Source: Chloroflexota bacterium (GTDB taxonomy: Bacteria > Chloroflexota > Dormibacteria > CF-121). Taken from it: DNA of 46,626 nt. Positions within the stretch are counted from its first letter, which is position 1, and each line of letters opens with the position of its first letter. The stretch lies in the NCBI GenBank assembly GCA_005881715.1, contig VBEE01000055.1, positions 1 to 46,626 of the forward strand. The letters run 5' to 3'. Position numbers and translations under genes: made by a program. A model generated the notes under the pieces. It was given only the letters and a program-made list of their open reading frames with translations, was not told where the DNA came from and searched no databases. This document shows positions 39,784 through 46,626 of the stretch, piece by piece.

Positions 39784-42006
39784 CTACGCTGCAAGTGGCT
39801 CATCCATGCTGATCCGCCGGTGCAGCCGCGCCAGCCGCCGGGGCGCCCACCAGTTGGCGCGGCCCAGCAGCCGCATCACCGCCGGCACGATCAGCGCCCG
39901 CACCAGCGTGGCGTCGAGGGCCACGGCGATCGCCAGCCCCAGCCCGATCGACTTGATCAAGACGACGTCCGCCAGCCCGAACGCCAGGAAGACCGCCACC
40001 ATGATGGCCGCCGCGCCGGTGATCAGCCGTCCGCTTCTCTCCAGTCCATCGGCCACCGCCTGGGTCGTGTCCCGAGTGCGCCGGTACTCCTCCTGGATCC
40101 GGCTGATCAGGAGCACCTCGTAGTCCATCGACAGCCCGAAGACGATGCAGAACAACAGAACCGGGACCGAGGGGTCGAGCGGAGCGGCGGTGAAGTTGAG
40201 CAACGAGCTGAGATGGCCCTGCTGGAAGATCCAAACCAGCGCCCCGAAGGAGGCGCCAATTGACAGGATGTTCATGATCACCGCCTTCAAGGGCAAGACC
40301 ACGGACCCGGTCAGCAGGAACAGCACGAGGTAGGTGACGACCATCACGTACGCCACCGCCAGCGGGATGCGCGCAAGGATGAAGTCGGTGAAGTCGATCG
40401 AGAAGGCCGCCACCAGCATCGAGCTTCCGGCAGGCGGCGGCATGCTTCGCAACGAACGAACGATGGAGCGCGCCGCCTCGCTTTCCTGGCCGTGCTTGGT
40501 CACCACGGAGAGCACGGCGATCCGAGAGCCTGTCGTGCCGTGAACGATCGCCTGGACCCGGGCCGGCTGTGCAGACGCCGGCTGCGTCAGTAAGGTCTGG
40601 TACTCGGCGCGCGTCAACGATCCGTCGTAGCTCACCAGGCTCTCGACGCCCGCCACCCCCGGGACCCGCTTGATTCGCTGGGCCAGGTCGTAGAGCTCGC
40701 CCACCCGATCGCTGGTGAGCGGGCCGCCGCTTGCGTAGTGAACGACGACGCTGAAGAAGGTCTGACCCTGCCCCGGAAAGGTTTGGAGCTGGTCGTAGCC
40801 GCGCCGGGTCTCGGCATTGGGCGGCAGCATGCCGACGTCGCCGTTCGCAATCCGGATCTGGAAGAAGGGCAGGACCATCAACAGCAGCAGCGCCACGACG
40901 GGAACCAACACCAGCACGGGGTGCCGCATCACCCGGATGGCGAGGCCATGCCACAACCCACGGCCGGTGGCACGGCGTGGCAGCGGAAGGCGTGCCCAGT
41001 TCACTCGATGGCCGAGGATCGCGAGGAGCGATGCCAGGAAGGTCAGCGCGTAGAGCACGGCGATCGCGACCACGATGGCGCCGGCAAAGCCCATCGACGC
41101 CAGGAAGGAGTCCTGGAAAAAGAGCATGGCACTCAGCCCGATGGCGACCGTGATCCCCGAAAACGTCACCGCCCGACCGGAGGTTCGCATGCTGGCGATC
41201 AGCGCCTGCTCAGGGGGGCTTCCCCCGGACAGCTCTTCGCGGAACCGGTTGACGATGAAGAGCGAGTAGTCGATCGCCACCCCCAAGCCGATCAGGGTGA
41301 CGATATTGGTGGAATAGGTCGAGACATCGGTGAAATGCGCCAGCACGCCAACCCCAGCCAGGCCGCCAACCACCGCAAGCCCGCCCACCCCAAGCGGCAG
41401 CAACATGCTCACCACGGTGGCGAAGACGATCAGTAGCAGCGGAACGATGATGACGAGCGAGACCACCTCGGCGCGCTGCAGGTCGGAGGCCAGGTACTTG
41501 TCGAAGTCGGAACCGATCGCGACGTTCCCCGTGCCGAGCACCTGGAGCCGGTCCGAGCGGACCTCGGCGCGCAGCTGCGCGTAGTACTGTCGTGCAGTGG
41601 GGTAATCGTCCTTGAGGGAGACCTGGGCGAAGGCATGGTGGCCGTCGGTCGAGGTCATGGCGCGGGCTTGCTCGGCCGGCAGATCAAAGGGGGTGTCGAC
41701 GGTCTTGACGCGAGGATCCGCTTTCAACGGTTGTAGCGCGGTCAGCATGGCTTGCTTGAAGGCGGGGTCGCCGACGGCCATGGCGTCGCTGCCGAAGACG
41801 AGCACGAATGAGGAGCCGGCGCCATTCTGTGGCAGCTGGTCCTGCATCAGCGCGAGGGCCCGCCCCGACTCGGTATTCCGTCCGCCGCTGTTCTTCAGCG
41901 TGCCGCCGTTGAAGAGGGCGACGATCGAGCCGGCCAGCATGACGGCGGAAACGCCCAGGACTGCCCATCGGTGCCGGTACACGAATTGACCCCACCAGGC
42001 AAACAT
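39784..42006 (-). CDS. MMPL-family RND transporter
   Basis: 740 residues with about 12 membrane helices in two six-helix blocks. The N-terminal helix (HRWAVLGVSAVMLAGSIVAL) is followed by a large exported loop (about 35-190), then MMPL domain 1 with the hallmark TNIVTLIGLGVAIDYSLFIV and FRE in VNRFREELSGG; a second loop; and domain 2 with VLLFCIVFGLSMDYEVLLIS and RIQEEYRRTRDTTQAVADGL. The acidic/aromatic DY pairs in these helices are proton-relay positions of MmpL/RND pumps. Likely exports lipids or drugs. It begins 1 base after the TetR stop, so repressor and pump are one operon. Confidence 0.93.
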   Translation of the reverse strand: MFAWWGQFVYRHRWAVLGVSAVMLAGSIVALFNGGTLKNSGGRNTESGRALALMQDQLPQNGAGSSFVLVFGSDAMAVGDPAFKQAMLTALQPLKADPRVKTVDTPFDLPAEQARAMTSTDGHHAFAQVSLKDDYPTARQYYAQLRAEVRSDRLQVLGTGNVAIGSDFDKYLASDLQRAEVVSLVIIVPLLLIVFATVVSMLLPLGVGGLAVVGGLAGVGVLAHFTDVSTYSTNIVTLIGLGVAIDYSLFIVNRFREELSGGSPPEQALIASMRTSGRAVTFSGITVAIGLSAMLFFQDSFLASMGFAGAIVVAIAVLYALTFLASLLAILGHRVNWARLPLPRRATGRGLWHGLAIRVMRHPVLVLVPVVALLLLMVLPFFQIRIANGDVGMLPPNAETRRGYDQLQTFPGQGQTFFSVVVHYASGGPLTSDRVGELYDLAQRIKRVPGVAGVESLVSYDGSLTRAEYQTLLTQPASAQPARVQAIVHGTTGSRIAVLSVVTKHGQESEAARSIVRSLRSMPPPAGSSMLVAAFSIDFTDFILARIPLAVAYVMVVTYLVLFLLTGSVVLPLKAVIMNILSIGASFGALVWIFQQGHLSSLLNFTAAPLDPSVPVLLFCIVFGLSMDYEVLLISRIQEEYRRTRDTTQAVADGLERSGRLITGAAAIMVAVFLAFGLADVVLIKSIGLGLAIAVALDATLVRALIVPAVMRLLGRANWWAPRRLARLHRRISMDEPLAA

Positions 42007-42007
42007 C

Positions 42008-42631
42008 TCAGCCCTCCACCGACGCCCGGCGTCGCCTGTTGGCGAATGCCATCGTCATTTCGCACAGGGCGTCGATCGCGGCGTCCGCATCAAACACCGG
42101 ATTCATCACCTTCTGCAGATAGATGCCGTGCAGGCTGCCCCAGATGCTCGCCGCGATCGCGTCAACCGACGCGGCCGGCGGCTCGGCCATGCCCGCAATG
42201 ACCCCCTGGGTGATACGGGCGACAAAGGCCCGGCGCTCATCGATGAAGGTCCGTACCGCCGACGCGATTTTCGGATTGTGCAGGCCCACGCCGAACATGT
42301 CGAACGTCAGCACGAACAGCCCTGAATAGGCCTTGAGCTCCTGTTTTGCCAGCTCGAAGCCGATGCGGGCGAACGCCATCGGATCGGCATCCTCCGGCAG
42401 GGGTCCCGTGAGATTAAGGCCGGCCTGCTCCCAGGCGCGCATCGCCGGCTCGCACCCACGCTCGATCGCCGCCACCAGCAGATCCTCTTTGGTCCCGAAG
42501 TAATAATGGGCCAGCCCGGGCGCGACCCCGGCCTCGGCGGCAATATCCTTCATCGAGGTTTCGTGGTACCCCTGCCTGACCAGGGCACGGTAGGCCGCAT
42601 CGATGATCCGGTCCTTGGTCTGATCGGGCAC
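42008..42631 (-). CDS. TetR/AcrR-family transcriptional repressor
   Basis: 207 residues. N-terminal helix-turn-helix: TKDRIIDAAYRALVRQGYHE, TSMKDIAAEAGVAPGLAHYY, FGTKEDLLVAAIERG, the standard TetR_N pattern. The C-terminal ligand-binding domain is helical (about 60-200) and resembles the BetI-type TetR_C family (FVLTFDMFGVGLHNPKIASA). GTG 42631 follows AGAGGGGAGG at 7 bases. The only downstream gene is the MMPL transporter, 1 base away, so it probably represses itself and the pump until a toxic ligand binds. A possible operator is at 42654-42669. Confidence 0.92.
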   Translation of the reverse strand: MPDQTKDRIIDAAYRALVRQGYHETSMKDIAAEAGVAPGLAHYYFGTKEDLLVAAIERGCEPAMRAWEQAGLNLTGPLPEDADPMAFARIGFELAKQELKAYSGLFVLTFDMFGVGLHNPKIASAVRTFIDERRAFVARITQGVIAGMAEPPAASVDAIAASIWGSLHGIYLQKVMNPVFDADAAIDALCEMTMAFANRRRRASVEG

Positions 42632-42653
42632 CAGCGACCTCCCCTCTGCTTAG

Positions 42654-42669
42654 TTGGTCAATCAATCAA
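42654..42669 (-). promoter_or_regulatory. Candidate TetR operator
   Basis: TTGGTCAATCAATCAA is AT-rich against the local background and lies 23 bases upstream of the TetR start. It has partial dyad symmetry (TTGGTC/GATTGA around the centre, 8 of 12 positions) and a tandem TCAA repeat, as in many autoregulating TetR operators. Confidence 0.35.
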
Positions 42670-42713
42670 AGGTCTTGGCCATTCAACCAGACCCGGGCCC
42701 TGGCGTCAAGCCT

Positions 42714-44021
42714 TCAGCCGGCGACAGCCGGCCGCAGCTCGGGCAGGCGAGGCGCGCCGTATTCGGCGACCAACCGGTCAACCGTGTCGGTCCAGCTGAA
42801 CTGGGTGGCCACCAGCCGGCTCCGCCGGCTGAAGCACCGCCGCAGCTCCTCATCGTGAAGGAGTCGACCGATCCGCTCCGCATATTGCGCGGGATCGTGG
42901 GAACTGAGGGTGAAACCGGTCAGGCCATCCTTCACGATGGCTGGCACGCCACCCACGCGGGCGGCCACCACCGGAGTGCCGCATGCGCTGGCCTCGAGGG
43001 CCACCAGGCCGAACGACTCGCTGTACGAGGGCACCACGCAGACCGCGCCCAGGCTGAGGTAGCTGGCCAGCTCCGCCTGCTCGACCGATCCCAGGAACCG
43101 GACCTGGCCGTCGACGCCCAGCGCCCGAGCCAGCGCCTCCAGCCGCGCTCGCTCGCCGCCGCTGGCGCGGCTTTCACTGGCGCCGTTGTGGCTGTCCGCC
43201 CCGATCACGATCAGAACTGGCCGTTCGGAAGCCTCGCTGGACCCAGCCAGGAGTGCGACCGCGCGGATGACGATCTCTGCTCCCTTGAGCCGCTCGAGCC
43301 GGCCGGCGAAGACGACCACGGGCGCATCGCCCAACCGCAGCTCGATTCGCAAAGCCTCGGTCGGCCGGGGGGCGAAAAGGCGTAGATCGACGCCAGGCGC
43401 GACCACGCTGACCCGGCTGCGCGACGCGCCATACAGGCGCACCAGGTCGTCGGCCTCCTGGAGACTGGAGGCAATCAGGCGATCGCTGTTGCGCACGATG
43501 GCCTGCTCGACTGCGATCCGGTGCTCGGGTTCGACGATCGCGCCCTCCGCCGCGCGCTCGTTCTTGACCCGCGCCAGGGTGTGGAACGTATGGAACCAGG
43601 GGACCTTCCACTCGTCACGTAGCCGCGCGCCGACCCAACCGGACAGCCAGTAATGGCTGTGGACCAGGCCGTAGCCGATACGGCGCCGCCGCTGCTCGCC
43701 GAGCACCGCCTCGGTGAAGCTGGGGAGCAAGTCGAAGAGTCCGCCCTTATCGAGGTCTTCGGCGGGCCCAACCCGCAGCCGGGTTACCCAGCTCTTCTCT
43801 GCCAGCCGCACCCGCTCGGGTCCGTCGACGCTGGTCCGCCTGGTGAAGACCTCGGTGGGGATACCGCGCCGGCTGAGCTCCTCGCAGACCGCCCGGACAT
43901 AGACGTTCATCCCGCCGTTTTCTCCCGCCCCCAGGGCGGCAACCGGCGAGGCATGCAGGCTCACGATGGCGAGCGGTTTCAGCGCCGTCCCTCCTTGCGT
44001 GGCGATCGAGCGCCACTCCAT
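42714..44021 (-). CDS. MshA-like GT4 glycosyltransferase
   Basis: 435 residues as given. LAIVSLHASPVAALGAGENG and GGMNVYVRAVCEELSRRGIP then EVFTRRTS match the MshA/sucrose-phosphate-synthase subgroup of GT4; donor-site SYSESFGLVALEASACGTPV (E-x7-E) is intact, with VVFAGRLERLKGAEIVIRAV. MshA proper starts mycothiol synthesis from inositol phosphate, but mshB-D are not here and the family is broad, so the acceptor is unknown. Start problem: ATG 44021 is the only standard start, but a perfect AAGGAGG (43990-43996) sits 7 bases before a CTG at 43982, exactly where homologues begin (LKPLAIVSLHAS). The gene diverges from the MGDG-synthase-like gene across 201 bases, in which I see no clear promoter for this gene. 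Confidence 0.85.
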   Translation of the reverse strand: MEWRSIATQGGTALKPLAIVSLHASPVAALGAGENGGMNVYVRAVCEELSRRGIPTEVFTRRTSVDGPERVRLAEKSWVTRLRVGPAEDLDKGGLFDLLPSFTEAVLGEQRRRRIGYGLVHSHYWLSGWVGARLRDEWKVPWFHTFHTLARVKNERAAEGAIVEPEHRIAVEQAIVRNSDRLIASSLQEADDLVRLYGASRSRVSVVAPGVDLRLFAPRPTEALRIELRLGDAPVVVFAGRLERLKGAEIVIRAVALLAGSSEASERPVLIVIGADSHNGASESRASGGERARLEALARALGVDGQVRFLGSVEQAELASYLSLGAVCVVPSYSESFGLVALEASACGTPVVAARVGGVPAIVKDGLTGFTLSSHDPAQYAERIGRLLHDEELRRCFSRRSRLVATQFSWTDTVDRLVAEYGAPRLPELRPAVAG

Positions 44022-44222
44022 CGTCGCGGTTTGGTTGTCATCCGGTCAACTTCAAATCAGTACAAGGGGGCGGCGAACCGGCAGCAAACCTGCACCGTCC
44101 GCTTGACAGGGCCGGTCACCTCAACCTTGGCAGTGGTCATTCCAATTCTTAGCCACCGTCGGCTGAGCCCAAACGTACGATCGCGCTCTACCTCGGACGG
44201 TACGCTAGGATGCGCCTCGGCC

Positions 44223-45344
44223 GTGTCCGCCCCCAAGCGCCTTCTCTTTCTCTTCTCCGACACCGGTGCTGGGCATCGCGCCGCCGCGGAGGCGGTCGCC
44301 GCGGCGTTGCAACTGCGCTACCCGAACCGGTTTATGATCGACTGCTTCGACCCCATGGCGGACCAGCGGGTCGTGGCCGGGCGGCTGACCGCGCTGTATG
44401 GACCGATCACGCGGCACGTACCCATCCTCTGGGGGCTCGCCTATAACCTCACGAACGTACAGCCCACGGTGCGGCTCTTCCAGCACGCCATCGGCCGCGG
44501 CCTTCGGCGCAAGCTGCGCCGGGCACTCGAACCCCGTCCGGCGCTGGTTGCCAGCTTCCATCCTCTGCTCAACCACGTCGCCGCCGATGTCATGCCCCAC
44601 GGGGTGCCGCGGGTGACGGTCATCACGGACTGGATCGACTTTCACCAAGCCTGGACCGACCTGACCGCAGACTCCATCATTTGCCCTTCGCAGGCGGCCT
44701 ACGACCTCTGCCGGCGGCGGGGTGTGCCGGCCGATCGGCTGGTCAGGGCGGGACTCCCGATCCATCCCCGCTTTTCGGAGGCCATCCGTCGCTTCACCGA
44801 CAAGACCGCGATGCGGCTCCGACTCCGGTTGCGACCGCACGCACCCACCGTGCTGCTGACTGGCGGTGGCGATGGGACGGAGCCCTTGCGGAAGTACGCG
44901 GCCGCGCTGGCCCGTTCGCCGCTCGACGTCCAGGTGCTGGCCGTCTGCGGGCGCAACACGACGCTCGCCCAGCGAATCCGCGAGGACAACCACGCCGGCG
45001 TGCACGTCTTCGGGTTCGTCGACAACATGCCCGAACTCCTGCTCGCCGCCGACCTGCTGGGGACGCGTGCCGGTCCCGGCATGATCGCCGAAGGGCTCGC
45101 TTGCGGCTGCCCGTTGCTCTTGACCGGGTATCTTCCCGGACAGGAAGCGGGCAATGTTCGGGAGGTCACCGGACGGAACCTTGGCCGTTATGTCCCTCGG
45201 CCGCGTGACCTGGTCGACGCGGTCGCGGCCTGGTTTGCCAAGCCCGAGTCGGAGCGGATGGACGACGCGGAGCGGGCGCGGGCGGCGGCGGACCCGGCCG
45301 CCGCCTTTGAGATTGCCGACGTCCTCAATCGGATGAGTGACTGA
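44223..45344 (+). CDS. MGDG-synthase-like glycolipid glycosyltransferase
   Basis: 373 residues. FLFSDTGAGHRAAAEAVAAA at the N-terminus (the MGDG_synth domain), LVASFHPLLNHVAAD, VTVITDWIDFHQAWTD, VLLTGGGDGTEPLRKYAAAL, and the donor site LGTRAGPGMIAEGLACGCPL followed by LLTGYLPGQEAGN are typical of GT28 diacylglycerol glycosyltransferases (MGDG synthase, UgtP). It probably adds a hexose to diacylglycerol or a related lipid at the inner face of the membrane. GTG 44223 is chosen as the start because it directly precedes the first strand; TAGGAT (44206-44211) is 11 bases upstream and may be the -10 box. It converges on the helicase gene with a 10-base gap. Confidence 0.86.
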   Translation: MSAPKRLLFLFSDTGAGHRAAAEAVAAALQLRYPNRFMIDCFDPMADQRVVAGRLTALYGPITRHVPILWGLAYNLTNVQPTVRLFQHAIGRGLRRKLRRALEPRPALVASFHPLLNHVAADVMPHGVPRVTVITDWIDFHQAWTDLTADSIICPSQAAYDLCRRRGVPADRLVRAGLPIHPRFSEAIRRFTDKTAMRLRLRLRPHAPTVLLTGGGDGTEPLRKYAAALARSPLDVQVLAVCGRNTTLAQRIREDNHAGVHVFGFVDNMPELLLAADLLGTRAGPGMIAEGLACGCPLLLTGYLPGQEAGNVREVTGRNLGRYVPRPRDLVDAVAAWFAKPESERMDDAERARAAADPAAAFEIADVLNRMSD

Positions 45345-45354
45345 GTGTTGCTGG

Positions 45355-46626
45355 CTACACGGCGGCGCTGGGACAGAGCAGCTTGAAGTCGCAGCCCGAA
45401 CATTTCATCCGGTCTGGCTTGGCAGGGAAGAGCTCGGCACGAATCCCATCGGCCACCCGCACGATTGTCTGCCGGTCTTCCTCGAGACGTTCCGATGGTT
45501 TGTCGACCGTGACTCGCTCGCTCGTCTCCAGGTAGTAGTAAGAGAGCGTCAGCGGTTCGAAGCGGAACACCTCACGCGCGGCGAGCGCGTAGACACCCAG
45601 CTGAAGGTCGCGCTGCAGCTCGGTGGCTCGCCGGGTCGAACCGGTCTTGTAATCGATGACCTCATACATCCCGTCGGCGTGGCGGTCCACCCGATCGATG
45701 CGGCCGCTGAGCCGTAGCCCATCGACCCGCAGGCTGAACGGTTGCTCCAGCAGGAGCGGCTTGCTCAGGTCGCCCGCATCGAAGGCCCGGCGCAAGTAGC
45801 TCCGGCCGAGGTCCTGCAATGAGGGCGCTTGCTCCGGTGCGCAGAACCGCTCGCGCGCCCAGGCCGCCACATAGGCGGCGTTCACCATCTCCCAGGTCAG
45901 CGGCCGGTCCCGCTCGATGCTGCCCAGTGAATCTTTGAGCGCCTCGTGGAGGATGCGACCGAACTGCATTTGCGGCCGCGGTCGGGTGGGCAAGCGGAAG
46001 ACGAAACGGTATTGATACATCTGCGGACAGCGAAGGTAGGTGTCGACCTGCGTGTAGGAGAGCGCGGCGATCGGCGGTGCGTCGTTGAGGGGGAGCTCGA
46101 CCTGGCGCGCGACCTCAACCAACCCACCGACCGGCGGCGTGAGCAGCTGGCGGGCGGCCAGTTCTCGGCCCTCATCACCGCGAATCGGCTGCAGGAAGCG
46201 CGACGGTCGCCAGTCTTTGACCCCTTCGTATCGACCCGCCAGGGTGCAGACGACCTCTTCGCGAGCCCGGGTGAGCGCGACATAGGCGAGGCGGCGCTCT
46301 TCCGCCATGTGCAGCTCGGCCGGCGGCAGCTCCTCCTTCAGGAGATCGTTCGGCAGGGTCAGGCCTTCGCTTCGCCGGCTCGAGGGAAACCTGCCCTCGA
46401 CCAGATGCGGGACGATCACGAGCCCGAACTCGAGACCCTTGGCCTGGTGCACGGTCATCAGGTGGACGGCATTCACCGTCTCGTCCAGGGGGGCGATCTC
46501 CTCATCCGCCTGCGCCGCCTCCGTGGCATTCAGGTGCTTGAGATAGGCCGCCAGGTGCTGGTCCGGGTGCTCGTCGCAATAGGCACCGATCAGCTCGGCC
46601 AGCTTCTGGACGTTCGCGCTGACCTG
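45355..46626 (-). CDS. UvrD-type helicase with PD-(D/E)XK Fe-S nuclease domain (5' part outside the window)
   Basis: Partial: the last 423 residues are present and the gene runs off the right edge. The first part is the C-terminal UvrD helicase region: NAVHLMTVHQAKGLEFGLVI (motif V) and EERRLAYVALTRAREEV (motif VI). The rest is a RecB-like nuclease: YLRCPQMYQYRF, GRILHEAL, SGRIDRVDRH, YEVIDYKTG (active-site Asp and Lys), and the terminal KCSGCDFKLLCP. One Cys before the nuclease and C-x2-C-x5-C after it match the 4Fe-4S clamp of AddB/AdnA-AdnB nucleases. It probably resects double-strand breaks for recombination. Which subunit it is (AddA-, AdnA- or AdnB-like) cannot be told from this part. 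Confidence 0.9.
   Translation of the reverse strand, partial: QVSANVQKLAELIGAYCDEHPDQHLAAYLKHLNATEAAQADEEIAPLDETVNAVHLMTVHQAKGLEFGLVIVPHLVEGRFPSSRRSEGLTLPNDLLKEELPPAELHMAEERRLAYVALTRAREEVVCTLAGRYEGVKDWRPSRFLQPIRGDEGRELAARQLLTPPVGGLVEVARQVELPLNDAPPIAALSYTQVDTYLRCPQMYQYRFVFRLPTRPRPQMQFGRILHEALKDSLGSIERDRPLTWEMVNAAYVAAWARERFCAPEQAPSLQDLGRSYLRRAFDAGDLSKPLLLEQPFSLRVDGLRLSGRIDRVDRHADGMYEVIDYKTGSTRRATELQRDLQLGVYALAAREVFRFEPLTLSYYYLETSERVTVDKPSERLEEDRQTIVRVADGIRAELFPAKPDRMKCSGCDFKLLCPSAAV

Noticed and set aside
1-46626. Mobile element, prophage, CRISPR array, restriction or toxin-antitoxin system, rRNA or tRNA
   Set aside because: No transposase, integrase, Cas, capsid, repeat-spacer pattern or RNA-gene signature was found on either strand; composition looks uniform across the window.

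Overview
The window is G+C-rich (roughly two thirds by eye), densely packed bacterial chromosome. I see no rRNA, tRNA, CRISPR array, insertion sequence or phage gene. Gene content (Rieske/ECF pair, MurE with an EDPR motif, paired FemAB proteins, MoxR-DUF58 cluster, MshA-like glycosyltransferase) and the mixture of leaderless and Shine-Dalgarno starts suggest a terrabacterial lineage such as Chloroflexota or the soil group Dormibacterota. That placement is inference; no marker here settles it. No gene-free stretch reaches 300 bases.

Layout. 0.1-8.7 kb: small secreted protein, CapA-like lipoprotein, GT4 glycosyltransferase, a damaged membrane histidine kinase, a dxs-dinB operon, and a ScyD/ScyE-like secreted propeller protein followed by a perfect hairpin. 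8.8-13.3 kb: acyl-CoA synthetase; an ECF sigma factor coupled to a membrane-anchored Rieske protein and followed by a COG4315-type lipoprotein; thioredoxin reductase divergent from them. 13.3-16.9 kb: GT39-type membrane glycosyltransferase, small CxxC protein, cysteine desulfurase and DUF2203. 16.9-24.9 kb: RDD and SpoIIM-like proteins beside a minus-strand operon FmdB zinc ribbon - membrane protein (frameshifted) - DUF4129 - DUF4350 - MoxR ATPase - DUF58 - secreted protein. 24.9-31.2 kb: rsmG, SH3-domain protein, methyltransferase, murE, and a folP-folK fusion coupled to a GT4 enzyme. 31.2-35.1 kb: minus-strand operon of two FemAB-like transferases, a soluble PAS histidine kinase and an OmpR-type regulator. 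35.2-42.6 kb: DUF4388 protein, PD40/Ig-like lipoprotein, MFS permease and a TetR-MMPL efflux operon. 42.7-46.6 kb: divergent MshA-like and MGDG-synthase-like glycosyltransferases, then the 3' part of a UvrD-type helicase-nuclease.

Cell-envelope synthesis and stress sensing recur: peptidoglycan (MurE, FemAB), glycolipids and glycans (five glycosyltransferases), isoprenoid precursors (Dxs), envelope AAA+/VWA machinery (MoxR/DUF58) and redox signalling (ECF-Rieske, TrxB).

The most notable sequence-level signals are: (i) TANNNT boxes 6-8 nt upstream of about a dozen start codons, indicating leaderless transcripts; (ii) divergent gene pairs (fmdB/rsmG, murE/folPK) whose opposite-strand -10 boxes overlap; (iii) three convergent pairs whose stop codons interlock as CTAG; (iv) two frameshifts in otherwise conserved proteins, which are either real decay or assembly errors; and (v) the ECF sigma/Rieske pair, a candidate redox-sensing anti-sigma system.
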